DNA from: Seriola aureovittata
Lineage: Eukaryota > Chordata > Actinopteri > Carangiformes > Carangidae
NCBI RefSeq assembly: GCF_021018895.1
Contig: NC_079368.1
Span: 9,298,001-9,362,000 of the forward strand
Direction of reading: 5' to 3'
DNA length: 64,000 nt
The notes below the pieces were generated by a model that did no database searches, was not told the origin of the DNA, and saw nothing but the letters and a program-made list of their open reading frames with translations. The translations under genes were made by a program, and so were the position numbers. Position 1 is the stretch's first letter, and every line of letters begins with the position of its first letter. Shown here in pieces: positions 32,201 to 44,000 of this stretch.

Positions 32201-33691
32201 TAGTGTTTTGGCCTTACTTTGTATCTATCTACATATGTATAGTTAACACACTGTAATTACCATAAATAAAAGGTTTAGGATGATATTTAAAAAAAAAAAA
32301 AAAAGCTGCAACAACATTTGATTAAGTTTGTTTAGTTCACCATCAGTACGTCTCTTAAGACCTTAATGTAATAACCCATAAACGTATTAATCATAGTCAT
32401 AACAACTTAATAGCTGCACGGTGTCCTGCTATGTCAGCTACTTAATGTCACCTTGCAAGGACAATAAAATGTTCAATTTCAAATATGTTCAAGGTTGATT
32501 ACAATATCCAAAAAATAATTAATAATTAATTAATTACACATTTAAACTAGTAAAATAAATGGACAACTGTTTGCTCTCACCTCCAGGCCTTCCCCTTCCA
32601 TTGATATTTTAAAACTAGACTTAAACCCCAACTTTTTATTTTAGCTTTATTTTTTAACATCCATGTAACATCCATCCAAATCACTATGGTTGGCAATTGT
32701 TCAAATGTAATCTATAAATAAAATTACTTAAACTTTAAGAAGAAAAATGGTCAGCCAACCACAATGTAGACTCTTGGAACATGTACTAAATTAAATTATT
32801 TCTTTTTATTATTTATTTTAAGTAAAATGTACAATTTATAATTTATGACAGTGTGCATTCATTAATCTGAGTATGATTTACATTATATGTCATGTTCACG
32901 CTTTAGACATCAACCAAAACCATTTTCATTGCATTGTCATTTTTAAAAGATCAATACCAGGTTACATTTCATTATTTAACTCAAATATAATTTGTATTAT
33001 TTCATTAGAACATTTTGAATGGGAGATGTAAAATGCCTAAATAAACACAAAGCAAGCAAATAAAGTGAAATACAACACACATTGTAATATATATTGTAAT
33101 ATACGTGCAATTGGAATATTGGCTTTTTATTTAGGCATTTAACATCTTCTGTAACTTTGAACTTAAACCCACAGAACATGCTTTATCTGACACATTTTGG
33201 GGTCTTTACTTCCTGTATGAACACTTCCCTATAACGTTGACTTTGGATACTAAGGTGTGGCAAAGCACTGGAATATTGTTTTTGCTTTGACATTTATGCT
33301 TCTTGACTGTCAAAACAAATTCTAGTCCTTTTGTAATTACCAACATTTGGATGAATAATTACAGTTTAACCATGATATTATCTGTGAGTGATTACATTTA
33401 TTTAGTATTGAAATAACAAAAGCAATTGTACGTATTCCTCTACTTTTCAACCCTGGTCACAGATCATATCCTTGTAAAGACTTATAAAGTTTTTTCTAGT
33501 TTTAAGGTTTTTAAGTATTTTACTGGAGTATGAGAACGAAGCAATGTGAGGTTAGGTGAAAGGGTGCAGTATATACATATTACAGTACACTGTTACAGAA
33601 CTATCAGGTAAGAGTTCCCTAACAAAGAAAAATGACCAGACCAACTTACCATACAAGTCAGAAAAGCGATTAGAGCTGTGACATACACCAT
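23293..33691 (-). CDS. npc1l1: NPC1-like intracellular cholesterol transporter 1
   Basis: NPC1L1 is a polytopic sterol transporter of the enterocyte surface that mediates dietary cholesterol uptake. Exons in transcript order: 33650-33691, 31915-32076, 30842-31753, 30224-30517, 29909-30132, 29693-29793, 29421-29593, 28958-29086, 28113-28295, 27898-28012, 27450-27715, 27192-27281, 26909-27099, 25457-25584, 25210-25339, 25070-25125, 24824-24974, 24461-24692, 23928-24041, 23609-23771, 23293-23513. They sum to 4077 bases, or 1358 residues; human has 1359. Order: signal peptide ([14 protein letters not shown]), Cys-rich sterol-binding N-domain (about 20-260), first membrane segment (about 279-305) with a Lys-rich loop after it, middle luminal domain, sterol-sensing domain (about 640-805, with [17 protein letters not shown]), C-terminal luminal domain, and last membrane block. 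[36 protein letters not shown] and [16 protein letters not shown] point to NPC1L1, and the dileucine end of NPC1 is absent. The tail has YDNLNY where human has YVNxxF. Confidence 0.94.
25585..26908 (-). other. npc1l1 intron 13
   Basis: This 1.3 kb intron has no coding potential. Between about 25850 and 26190 it carries phrases seen in abundant fish repeats, such as AGCTAGCCTGTCTCTGTCCA (26071) and ACCAGCACCTTTTAAAGCTC (26110), so at least part of it is transposon-derived. The family is not identified. Confidence 0.55.
28600..28910 (+). repeat. Interspersed fish repeat remnant in npc1l1 intron 8
   Basis: The order of phrases matches a repeat common in fish introns: GTTAACATGGTAACACTGAG, CAAAGCGCAGCTGAGG, AAAACCACAAATGTCAACCT, AGAGGAAAAGTCAGAGGAT, AATAGTTGTTGAGATATTC, then GGACCAAAGTGGTGGACTGA and a GTGGCTAAAAAACT end. 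I recall the arrangement from other fish loci but not a secure family name. It is degenerate and has no coding capacity. Confidence 0.7.
32077..33649 (-). other. npc1l1 intron 1
   Basis: The 1.57 kb intron separates the signal-peptide exon from exon 2. It is very AT-rich, with no coding frame, no microsatellite and no recognisable repeat. First introns of this kind can hold enhancers, but I see no site I would name. Confidence 0.7.
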
Positions 33692-34030
33692 GATTCCTGA
33701 GGGTCCTAAGGTACAGCAAAATGAAGTGTATATCAATCAGTGTTGTCCTGTTGGAAGATACATTAGACAAAGTAAGACGGTGACAGAGGTGCTCTGTGGT
33801 ATTGAAGTCCTCTCTCTTCTATCGTGTGTCTGCCTGTCCAGTGGTACAGTGGTAGGGTTGGGGAATGAGAAAAAATCATGACTTGCCCAACGTCACCACT
33901 CCAGTGATGTCTCACTTTTCTTATCTGGTCTGATGTGGTGGCTGGCCTATCACAGCTACGGTTGATCAATTTCTCTGTCTGATAATTAACAAAGGAGAGA
34001 CTGATAGGGTTGCCGGGGATATCCAAAGCA
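33692..34030 (-). promoter_or_regulatory. npc1l1 proximal promoter region
   Basis: This is the sequence just upstream of the npc1l1 start codon. A perfect AGATAAG GATA-factor motif lies on the minus strand (CTTATCT at 33920-33926), and a GTTAATTATCAG HNF1-like site lies near 33979-33990. GATA and HNF1 factors drive enterocyte genes, which would suit npc1l1. Single motifs this short also occur by chance. The transcription start is not visible. Confidence 0.35.
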
Positions 34031-37000
34031 GAAGGCAGAAACTACAAGAAGATCCATAACAACCACCACACCCAGTTCTTCATTTATGTGTGTCTCGTTG
34101 GCGTTTCTGTTAAAGACAGATGAACATATTGGGATTGGTTGCCCTGGATCACATAAATCTGATCAAAGCCAGCAGCAAATATGATGTTTTTTTTTATTGT
34201 TGTTAGGGCAGTTTATGCCACAAATGTGTAAAGTAGAGTATACTACTAGAGAGACTATCTGCTAATGTCCCTGACTAATTTCATTCCGATAATGTAGATG
34301 GTAGCAGACTGTCATGCCAAGACAACATGACTAATCACCTCCTGGATCACTTCCTACCATCTAATCGCATTTCAAGGTCAGAGCCGAGATAAAGCCTGAC
34401 AGCAAAGGCTCAACAGGATCATCAGAGCATCGGAGCCATCAGGGCGAAGGTGCATGGGCATTTGAATTTGTGATAAACAGAGATGGTAAGAAAGACAAGA
34501 AGAAATGGGGCAGATAATGTGATGTTCTTTGTTCTTTCATATACTGATAAGTTACGGCAACATACAGAATTTTGTAACACCAAAAACTGCTATACTCTGC
34601 GGTTCACAATATTCAAATCCAGAGGTAAAATCATGTGGTTTATCAGCACGAGTATCTATTTATCTATCGTTTATCAATTTGCACTAGGAGAAAGTACCCT
34701 AACAGTGACTGTGCACAACTGAAATGATAATATGAGCAAGCTTCATTCATCTGAAAGGTGTATTCAAGGTATTTTACCCTGCTCTTCTATAAATAAATAA
34801 TATTTTGTTTGTCTTCATGTCTTAACTATTATATTCCCTCTTGTTTTATCATCTTTACATAACCTTGAGAGTTACAGCGTGTTCTGGCACCTGTTCTTTA
34901 TGAGTGCCTATCTGCACATACTCTAGGCTATAAAAGGGCCGTTCATAACAAAATTTTTATATTAGCTAAAATTCAGTAAGTTTCTCTATGTCTGAAAGAA
35001 TATGCCAGGATCATATTCTAGGTTTGGATCTACATTAAGATATCCTAGGACAGGATATCACAGGCTAATTAGATTAGACAGCCAGGACTTCAATTTAATA
35101 TTAATGTATATGATATAGTTTTAAATGTGAAATAAACAATATTTTTGTAAAATCACACGATGATCTTTTTGGTAAAAAAAAAAAAATTATTCACACATTT
35201 TGGTATCAAGAATGAAGAACAACTTCAAAAATAACAGACTGTGTTTTCTGCAAACAATTTAGACGTCAGCTCTCTTCAACGCACAAAAGCAACATGTACT
35301 GTAAAACAACACAAGGGTCACAACTTCTGTAAGGGGTGCAGTGCTTTATTAGATTATTAGATGCATACTGTAATATTTTTAAGTAATGATGGTAATTCAC
35401 CTTTTTTAAACTGAGCACCAGTTGTTCCTACAAAAAAGGACACAAGTATGAAAAAGTGTATGAGGGAAAACCTTTTATGTTGAACCACTCACCTGAATGA
35501 TCTGATAAAGGAAATACAGATGTTTGACACATTGACAGGAGACCAGACTGATGAATACAATGTGAAAGCCTTGCAGATACAAACAGGACTAAAAACAGAG
35601 CAACAAAAATAAGCACAGCATTAAATCCATATTTCTCTGACAGCATGTAAAAACAGCATAAATACTGTATTTGTTATGTTGACCCTGATAATGTCACATT
35701 TTTGTTCAGAGAAATAGGAATTTAATGCTATGGTCATTTCGGTTGCTCTGTTTTTCATGATGTATTTTTTTTTAGTTGAAAGAGGACTTCCTATTGTTGT
35801 TCCTGTTGTCTTGCTGTAATTAAATCTTCATCAAAGTGGACTGAGTATAAAACAAATCAAAAAAATACAATTTGATAACTGTTGCTGAAGTATTTCAAGA
35901 TAAGATTTTGAGCACAGTCCAAATCCTTTACTGGGTTTTCAAGAGTTTCAAGGAATGCTGGATGAATAGCAGACACAAGCACAGTTTTTATTGTTATTAG
36001 TGAGAAAATAAACAAAAAATTGAATAGAATAATTAGAATAAGTAATTAGATTAAGGTTAATGGAAAGCATATTATAGGTTCATGAAACTAAACTCATGAT
36101 GTTATTACTCAATTAAATTCATGTACCTAGACCAAGTGCAACATGAGGCCATCACATAATTATGACATCTTTATTTGTTAGAAAAAATTGATTTTTACTT
36201 CTATTGCAATGCATATTTGTATGTTATAACTGTACTATTTGATAATGGGACAGAAATATGACCAGTTAAATGTTATGTGCATATACTACTTAGCATTTTC
36301 TCCTTTCAAATTACATAAAGGATGAATGTGAGTGCAATTAGAAACACAGATTCAAACACAAGACTTAATATTATACAAACTATACTAATTTATCTGCAGA
36401 GATCCTGGCAGGTAGAAAAAAAAAAAAATCTTTATCTACACTGATTACAAACATTGACAATACTATGCTGCATGGTCAAATCTATTTAGTCTTACATGTA
36501 TTATTTCTATATAATCATACACGTTTTTGATTATAAAGCAGTTGTGCATACATGATTCTACATGTTAAATCTGCTAAATCATCAGGCTTTTCATGGGTGG
36601 GGGCTCGAAAGCCTCAGATTCATGATTGATAAAATTAAAGACACACCTTGCACAAAGAGAGCTGTAGAAAAATGTCTTGCTGTCTCACCTCCTAGGTGCA
36701 GATAGTTTGAAAAGTACCTATCTAAACCATTTTTGCTGATCTCACCTCCAGATAACACACACTTTTCCCTCTTTATGACTGAGTCCTTGTCAACGATTAT
36801 TTATTGTGCTGGCTGGGTAGTGGAGCAAGCTGATTATCTTGACTTTTTGGACTCCAGCACGGGTGAAGGATAGTTTCCTCAGAAAGATCTTGGCTATCAG
36901 CTGGAACCTGCCTGATTGGATATAAACCCTTGGCGTGATGGAGATAGGAGGAGCCTTAAATATCTGCAATTACCATCAGGCTGTCTGTCATAATAGGGAG

Positions 37001-38690
37001 GGTGACACAGCATTTAACAGCTGGATGTTTTGATATTCAAGACGATCAACTATAAGCTACTGCTTTTGATTTTCTATTTCACACTAACACAACCCTGACT
37101 TTATCTCATCCTTCAGCTTTTTGTATAGAAGTTTGGTTTGTACTGAGCAGAAGCTCAACCACTAGTGACTCGAAATCATTCATGTGAAACTGTTGATGCT
37201 CCTTCACAACACAGAATATGATCACATAACCTGAGTCTTTTAACTGCACTAGTCTGACACAAGCATGCTGCAACTGTTTAGTTATTATGCAAGCCAAAAG
37301 TTTCAGTCCGCTTCCATCAGCTTAGCCCTTGTTTACAAACCAGACTTTCTCTGCATGGTATTTTTTATTTGGGTTTCATCTCGACAGGTCACTGGATGGG
37401 GGAGGGGTCTCCTCATGAAACTCAAACACGAAAGCCTGATGTACGTGATGGACAGCTGACATGGCAATGGATCTGTACTGAAATCAGAAACTAAATACTT
37501 GTGTTTTTCCCTTCTGCGATTGATGAACTTTGACCTTTGAAGTGTAATGGGTAAATTAAGCAAGTCACAGAGGTGTACATGAAACTCTAGCTTCCCTCTG
37601 CATGACTGACAGCTTATATGACACTACCTGTATTATTTTGAAGGAGAGCCTAATCCATCCTGTTCTTTAAGTTGGATATAAGGGTCCACCCTCTTCTCTT
37701 TGTCTCATTAATCTGGGCCAGTCACAGTGAGTTGTGACATTTCAGGACAATGTTCTTGTATGCAGTGGTTGTTGTCACTGTGTAGATATGCAGGTGTCAC
37801 TGCCCTCTGTGTGGGCATGAGCTTTATTTTTCATTCATTGATCCTCTTGGGTTAGATGGAGAATGAGTCACTGTCTGTCTAGTACGGCAGTTAGTGAATT
37901 TCACAAGGAGTCAGTCGTCAATAAAAACCAGGGAGCGTTACAGGGCGGTGGCTCAGGTGTCATTAAAAACATGAATTATGGCTCTGTTCCATTGGGTCCC
38001 AGTGAGCCATAACATACACCTCTTAATATATTACAGCCATTATCAATATTAACTACACCTGTTCTTTCCTGCTGTGAAATATCATAAGATGTGAATGGAA
38101 GAGACATCACTGTGTAGCCAACTGAACCTTTTCACAAATGTATCACAGCAGCTACAAAAAAGGCCTGAATTTTAGCTACTCACATCAGCAGGTATTGACA
38201 ATAATAACCCCAACATTACTGTCAAATTATGCTTATTAACTTTCCCTATTCAGACTTCCAGGTTCGCTTCATTAGCTGCAGCTGTGTTGAAAAGCAAAGT
38301 ATAACTACAGCTTCAAACAAGACATGAGTTTGAATTGTTTACACTTTACTTTTCATGAATTTCTGCACCGTATTTACCGACCCTACTGAGATAATTTCTT
38401 AGGTGACATTATGTGCTGCCTTGGAATCAGGTTTTAGGTCCTTGCCACTCTATTAATTAAAATCAATATTCGAATCAGCAACATGAATCCAATTGAGAAC
38501 AGTGATGGAGCGCTGACTGAAGAGAGAAACACACCATGTGAAACCATCATGGAGAAAAAAATGTCTTGATTTAGTCAGTTTTATGAATAAACTGAGCTAA
38601 CAGAGTTGGTGAAATATTTGGCTCAACGCTGCTTTGAAAGACATTTAGAGATCATGAGTATCTGTCTATTCTGAATAAAACAAAAATATT
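34031..38690. other. Intergenic region between npc1l1 and nono
   Basis: About 4.7 kb with no recognisable gene. The short open frames have no domain signature and no splice structure. The sequence is AT-rich with short A-runs (35168, 36417). The parts near 36880-37020 and 37680-38040 look less degenerate than the rest, so they are the places I would check for conserved non-coding elements. I can support nothing more. Confidence 0.6.
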
Positions 38691-38971
38691 TTAGGGAATC
38701 ACGAATTTATTCCAGAAAAGTTAACATATCCAGGACAAAAACATTTCCTATCCCTATGAAAAATACATTAATGTGAGAAATAATGTAAAACACATGGCTC
38801 ATTTGGAGAGTTTGGACATTTTAGTACTAAAACATAATTCAAAAGTACAAATAAAAAGTAAAAAAAAAAAAAAAAAAACACATGCAACAGTTTTCAAAGT
38901 TCAAAAGTAATGCTCACTACCTGAACTTCAAAATACAGTGAGTATGAAAATGGAAAAAAATTAGATGTGAT
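38690..38971 (-). other. nono: nono 3' untranslated region
   Basis: Sequence downstream of the nono stop on the minus strand, with a minus-strand AATAAA (TTTATT at 38706-38711) as the likely polyadenylation signal. The plus-strand A-run at 38860-38878 is a T-run in the nono transcript, so it is not a poly-A tail of a retrocopy. Confidence 0.65.
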
Positions 38972-40297
38972 TCAAAATCTGCGTTGCTTATTAGGTCCAT
39001 AGTCTCCAGGCCCAGGAAGGCCTCTGGGGAAGCCACCCTGACCTCCTCCGGTCATGTTGTTGTTTCCCGGCCCCGGCATCATTGAAGCATTCTCAGCAGC
39101 CATGCCAGAAGCACCAGCAGGACCAGAATTACCACCCAGAGAGTTCCTGTTCATGGGCATCCCATGGCCGGCCATATGCATCCTTATGTCTTGCTCCCTA
39201 TTTTCAGAGAAGTTGCCTCTGAAGCCCTCCTGCTGCCTCTTTATCATCTCTTCGTTGCGCATCCTCATCTCCTCTTCTCTCCTCCGGCGTTCCTCCTCCT
39301 GTCGGAGCTCAGCCTGTTTCCTCTTCTGCACCTCCTGACTGTGGAGCTCCTCCATCCTCCGCAGCTCCTCCTGCCTCCTCAGCAGGTCCTGCCTCATCAG
39401 CATCACCTGATGCTCGTGTCTGGCCGCCTCCATCTCAGCCTCCAGCTTCTCCTGAGCCTCTTTCATGTTGCGGTCCACCATTTCGTACTGCTGCTTCTCC
39501 ATCTCCATCAGGGCTTTCCAGCGCATGGCATACTCGTACTCAAAGGAGCCTGGCTGAGCAAATCGAGGTGGCTGCTCACGCTCTTTGTGATATTGCTGGT
39601 TTTTGTTTATGATCTTTTCTGACAGTCCCTCCTCTTCATCCATCTGATCCATAGGTTCCACTGTAACAGGGCGAGGAAAAGCTGTGAGAAGATAAGCACC
39701 ATCACTGCACTTATCCAGAGCTTTTCTTGCAGCTGGCTTTGAGGTGTACTCCACTATTCCTTTCCCTGTAGGCCTCCCTCTGTCATCCACTATGACCACA
39801 GCTCTTTCTATCTGACCAAACACAGCGAAGGCCTCCTCCAGCAGCTCGTTGGACACAAACTCTGGCAAATTCTTCACAGATAAAGCAGCACCGTGTGTTG
39901 CAAACCTCACCCGTATGGGTCTGCCTCTGAACAGAGTATCATCCAGCTCGGCTCTGGCGATCTCTGCTATGATCCTGGTCTCCAGCCGGATGAAGCCGAA
40001 GCCTCTTTCCTTGTTGACAAAGATCTCACTGGCCTTCCCGTACTTGGAGAACAGCTTCTCGATTTCCTCCTCGGTTACTCCAGTTGGGAGGTTTCCTACA
40101 AACAGCCTGCTTCGCTGTGTGAAGGTCTTCTCCCCGGGTTTCCTGAAGCTGTGCAGGTCTAGGGTTAAGGCCTCATTGATGTTGGTATGCTCGCTCGGCT
40201 CAGGTTGCTGGCCGTTGGTGTTTGTTCCTCCGGGTTTTTTCTGGTCACCCGGGCGGTTGAGGCCGTGGTTCTGCTGGGGGCCTTTGTTTCCTTGCAT
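38972..40297 (-). CDS. nono: Non-POU domain-containing octamer-binding protein (p54nrb), single-exon gene
   Basis: NONO is a DBHS-family nuclear protein that dimerises with SFPQ or PSPC1. It acts in transcription, splicing, paraspeckles and DNA repair. I start at ATG 40297 (MQGNKGPQQ, like human MQSNK). Three more codons back to a TTG are open but have no ATG. The protein has 441 residues. Gly/Gln-rich head to about 45; RRM1 about 65-135 ([14 protein letters not shown]); RRM2 about 140-220 (LSVKNL, GKGIVEY); NOPS linker ([19 protein letters not shown]); coiled coil about 250-360, rich in Arg, Glu and Met; Gly/Met/Asn-rich tail ending NKQRRF, a basic signal like human [20 protein letters not shown] and [20 protein letters not shown] fit NONO better than PSPC1 or SFPQ. 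The human gene has many coding introns and this one has none. The frame is intact and the motifs are kept, so it looks functional. It stands head-to-head with pold2. Confidence 0.93.
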   Translation of the reverse strand: MQGNKGPQQNHGLNRPGDQKKPGGTNTNGQQPEPSEHTNINEALTLDLHSFRKPGEKTFTQRSRLFVGNLPTGVTEEEIEKLFSKYGKASEIFVNKERGFGFIRLETRIIAEIARAELDDTLFRGRPIRVRFATHGAALSVKNLPEFVSNELLEEAFAVFGQIERAVVIVDDRGRPTGKGIVEYTSKPAARKALDKCSDGAYLLTAFPRPVTVEPMDQMDEEEGLSEKIINKNQQYHKEREQPPRFAQPGSFEYEYAMRWKALMEMEKQQYEMVDRNMKEAQEKLEAEMEAARHEHQVMLMRQDLLRRQEELRRMEELHSQEVQKRKQAELRQEEERRRREEEMRMRNEEMIKRQQEGFRGNFSENREQDIRMHMAGHGMPMNRNSLGGNSGPAGASGMAAENASMMPGPGNNNMTGGGQGGFPRGLPGPGDYGPNKQRRF

Positions 40298-41029
40298 TTT
40301 TGGCAACAGAATTCAAACCCGAGTCGATGAACCGCTCAATAAAAAGACGCAAACTCTTAGCAGACAGTGGCGCACAAAGAGCTGCGAAAATGGCGAGGCT
40401 GCGTGCTGCCGCGACGCTATTGTGACTTCACCTCTGTGCGACGTACGTATATTACTTCGTGACGTAGTCTCTGTGCGACGGTGCGAGAAAAATAACAAAA
40501 TAGACTGGTCTATTTTTTTTTTTAATGTTATATCATTCACGATCAGCATGTATCCTTGCCTGTTAAAATTGATGTAGGCTTAGGTCGTTGCCATTAAGGT
40601 TTAGGGTACCTTTGGTTTTTGTGTTGGTTGCTGAAGTTCTCCAACAGCCTATTTTCTTCTCGCGAGAATAGCCTTGAAAACTCCGGCGATGTTGAGCGGG
40701 TGATTTCGCGGGAATTGCGTCTTTGGCTCTCTCACAAGGAACAAAATATAAAGAGAAAGAGAACGAGCGTAAAATATAACTTAAATCCCAATTTAAGACT
40801 GGCAACAGCTGAAGCTTGACTTTCGTCCTTCAAGGGTAAGGTTGTTAAATCTGTTTGATTACCGATACACCAACAGTCGACATGTTTTGACATGCTGTCA
40901 TTTACGCCGGGCTAAAACCTGGACCTGCTAGCTTGTTAAAATCACTTCAGAAACGAGAGGACAGTTATAAAGTGTGCATGTGACGAAGAAGATGCATTTC
41001 TGCTAATCTCTCCTCTGTCGCTGCTTCAG
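40298..41029. promoter_or_regulatory. Shared nono/pold2 bidirectional promoter region
   Basis: Only 739 bases separate the two start codons, which point away from each other. The segment is richer in CpG than its flanks and has no evident TATA box. Visible elements: TCTCGCGAGA at 40658-40667, a perfect 10-base palindrome known as the CGCG element bound by BANP; TTTCGCGGGAA at 40704-40714, an E2F-like site fitting a replication gene; a CRE-like TGACGTAG at 40460-40467; and AAAATGGCG at 40387-40395, a YY1-like site near the likely nono start. The pold2 5' UTR begins somewhere near 40750-40830. Confidence 0.75.
40836..41029 (+). other. pold2: pold2 5' UTR intron
   Basis: A CAAGG|GTAAGG donor at 40836 and a CTGCTTCAG acceptor ending at 41029 bracket a 194-base intron. 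It would place a non-coding first exon just upstream of the start-codon exon. This rests on splice-site quality only. Confidence 0.55.
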
Positions 41030-41036
41030 GACAGTC

Positions 41037-44000
41037 ATGTTTTCCGACCTCAGCGCCCAGAAGGAGGGCTCCTCTCTGCTCTGCCGCCCTGCCTCCGATG
41101 ACCAGGGGCCGGTGTTTGAGAGGACGTCGCTGGCTTACAGTCCCTGCTCCGAGCGCTACAGAATTGGGGATAGAAGTTTCAGTCGGCAGTATGCTCATAT
41201 TTACGCAGCACGACTCATGCAGATGAGGCCCCTGCTGTCAGAGAGAGCCCAGCAGAAGTGGGGTAAGCTCGGGACATGTTTTAAACCCACACCCCAGGAG
41301 CCTTTTCTGTTATGTTCATGCGTTTTCTCATCTGTTTGTCTTATTCTGTCTCGGCCAGGATCAGATGTGCTTATCAGGAAGTTGTGTGATCTTCAGACAG
41401 GAGAGCAGTGTTGCATTGTGGGCACCTTGTTCAAGCGTATGGACTTGCAGCCATCTATTCTGAAAGAGATCAGCGAGGAGGTTGGCACACATGATGAATT
41501 CACCAGCTGACCCCCTGAATCATAGATGAAATTAAATCAGCTCTCTGGGAAGTATCATGTACCATCTTTATATGTGTCTTTCTCTTTTAGCACAACCTGC
41601 TGCCCCAGCCTGCACGAGCCAAATACATCAGTGAAACGGATGAGCTGATTCTGGAGGATGAGCTCCAGAGGATTAAACTACAGGGCAAAATCGACAGAGA
41701 CAAGTGTGTGACAGGTCAGGTTTCTTTTCAGGATGTCACATGATGATCAAATTGTCTCTGGACATGTCTCTTGTACGTCATGCCATTTTCTGTTTTCTCC
41801 CTCAGGAAGCATTGTTGCAATATATGGAGCTGAGAGGAACGATGGGAAGTTCACAGTTGAGGACTTTTGCACAGCTGATCTCCCTTTGCAGACAGCAAGA
41901 CCTGCGCTCAGCTCAGACAGGTGAACCCACACACACATACACCTACGGAACTTAAATACCAGCCTTCTGTGATAAGAGATGCTAATGGCCTTGTCTGTCT
42001 TCATTCAGGTTTGTGCTTCTGGCCTCAGGACTTGGTCTTGGCAGTACTCATGCCGACAGCATGCTGGGGCTGCAGTTGCTGGTTGACATGGTAACCGGTC
42101 AGCTTGGTGACCAGGGGGAGCAGAGCGGTGCAGCGACAATTTCCAGGGTCCTACTGGCTGGAAACCTCCTGAGCCAAAGTACCCAAGACAAGGATGCATC
42201 AACGAAGGTGACTGGAACTTATTTAACCTTGACACACGTTTGATTATGTCTATAGTCTTACTGTTTCAGTAAAGAAGAGAACAGATATCGATGTACAAAT
42301 ATATCAAGTACTGTTTTACCCTCCTTCTGTTTTCAGGCTAAATATCTCACCAAGAAGACTCAGGCTGGTAGCGTGGAGGCCATTCGTCTGTTGGATGAGC
42401 TGCTGCTTCAGCTGGTGGTGAGTCAACATCTGCTCTGTGAGGTTGTATGTGTGTACTTACACTCAGTTGGAAGTTTATTTATGTCCACCTAGCTAAAACC
42501 TTGTAATAAAATAAACTCTCATGAAGGTTATAATGTTCAGTTTGTGTTGCAACTGTTTCAGAGAGGTGTTGATTTGTTGCTAACTTTATGGTTGTTTTGG
42601 AGGCTGCAGTTTGTCCTTATTCAGCCTCCTCTCATTCATATGAATGGGGTGGACAAAGTAATGGAAACACCTGTCCCGATAACACAACACAGTTCAACAG
42701 CACCATAAACTGCAGCTACTGAAATTACCAGCAGCTGAATCAACACCTCTCTGAAACAGTTTCAACAAAAACTAAATATTATAACCTTTACGGAGGAGGA
42801 TTTATTACTGGACTGTTGCATTAGACTACATTAGTTTTAGCCAGGGGGAACTGAGTGTATATTTTCATTTTATTTTCACAATTTTGTTCAGAATTATATA
42901 AAATGAGTTGACATCAAGATGGACAGATGACAGTTTTGGGATGTTTTGCAGACAAAAGAATTAATCAGATAGCGCCAGATAAGTTGATAAAGAAATGAGA
43001 GAAGTGCAAAGAAAGTGGTGTTTGTAGTTAAGGAAGAGCTAGTATGAGTCTGGGGGAAAAGGTAAAAACTTTACCTTAAGTTTTTAGGGCATGACAGAAA
43101 ATATGACTTTACTTGTAAGTTGAGAGTACCACTGAGGTAACATTATGGTCTCTAATGTTATGTGTCACTCCCTCATGCTGTTCCAGGCCTCTGTTCCCGT
43201 GGATGTAATGCCGGGCCAATATGACCCCACCAACTACACTCTCCCGCAGCAGCCTCTCCATCGCTGCATGTTCCCCCTGTCCTCAGTGTACCCCACTCTA
43301 CAGCTGGCATCCAATCCATACCAGGCTAACTTCGACGGAGTAAGGTGAGCACTACCACACACATGCACTCTGCCTTCTCGCATTTAACGTTTAATCTAAA
43401 GTTAGTGTGCAGATATGCTTAGGACCCTGTTTTTGTTTGTTTCCACTAAAGGTTCCTGGGCACATCAGGCCAGAATGTGTCTGACATTCAAAAGTACAGC
43501 AGCATGGACAGTCACCTGGAAATACTGGAGGAAACGCTGCGGCTCAGACACCTGGCCCCTACCGCACCTGATACTCTCGGTTAGTCAGACAGGTTGATGC
43601 AGGATAAAACACACATTTTCTGGCTGATATTGGTTCAAATGATTCACACTGCTTTCTCTACATTTTGTGTCAGGTTGTTACCCATTTTATCAAAAAGACC
43701 CTTTCATCTTTGAAGAGTGTCCCCATGTTTACTTCAGTGGCAACGCCCCAACCTTTGAGTCCAAGCTCATCAAAGGTTAGTGTGTGATGTCTTCATTAAG
43801 AAACTTGTTGGGTGATCGCTATGGTCTTTCTTTACACTCCAAGTGGATCAAATATTTACATTATTTCAGACATATTCCATTTGAACTGTTTCCCTCCCTT
43901 CCACTCTTGTGTCAGTGTATTACTTCTTCTGTTCCTGCCAGGTGCTGATGGCCAGGAAGTCCTGTTGGTTACTGTCCCAGATTTCAACAGCACCCAAACA

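Noticed and set aside
23293..33691. Assignment as NPC1 rather than NPC1L1
   Set aside because: The luminal and sterol-sensing segments agree better with NPC1L1, and the dileucine C-terminus of NPC1 is missing. Some fish-specific tail residues (GPGVNKA) do look like NPC1, but the overall match favours NPC1L1.
34483..34722. 79-codon open frame with a hydrophobic C-terminal half in the npc1l1-nono gap
   Set aside because: It is AT-rich with no homology that I recognise, no splice context and no promoter. It is compatible with a chance frame.
38860..38878. A19 run next to nono as a retroposition poly-A tail
   Set aside because: nono is on the minus strand, so a tail would read as T on the plus strand. 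This run has the wrong orientation.
40298..40306. Upstream TTG-initiated extension of nono (three extra codons)
   Set aside because: Vertebrate nuclear genes rarely start at TTG. ATG at 40297 gives MQGNK, matching human MQSNK.
39054..40577. Plus-strand open frames of 94-242 codons opposite nono
   Set aside because: They are antisense shadows of the nono coding sequence. They have no homology, and the minus-strand frame explains the conservation.
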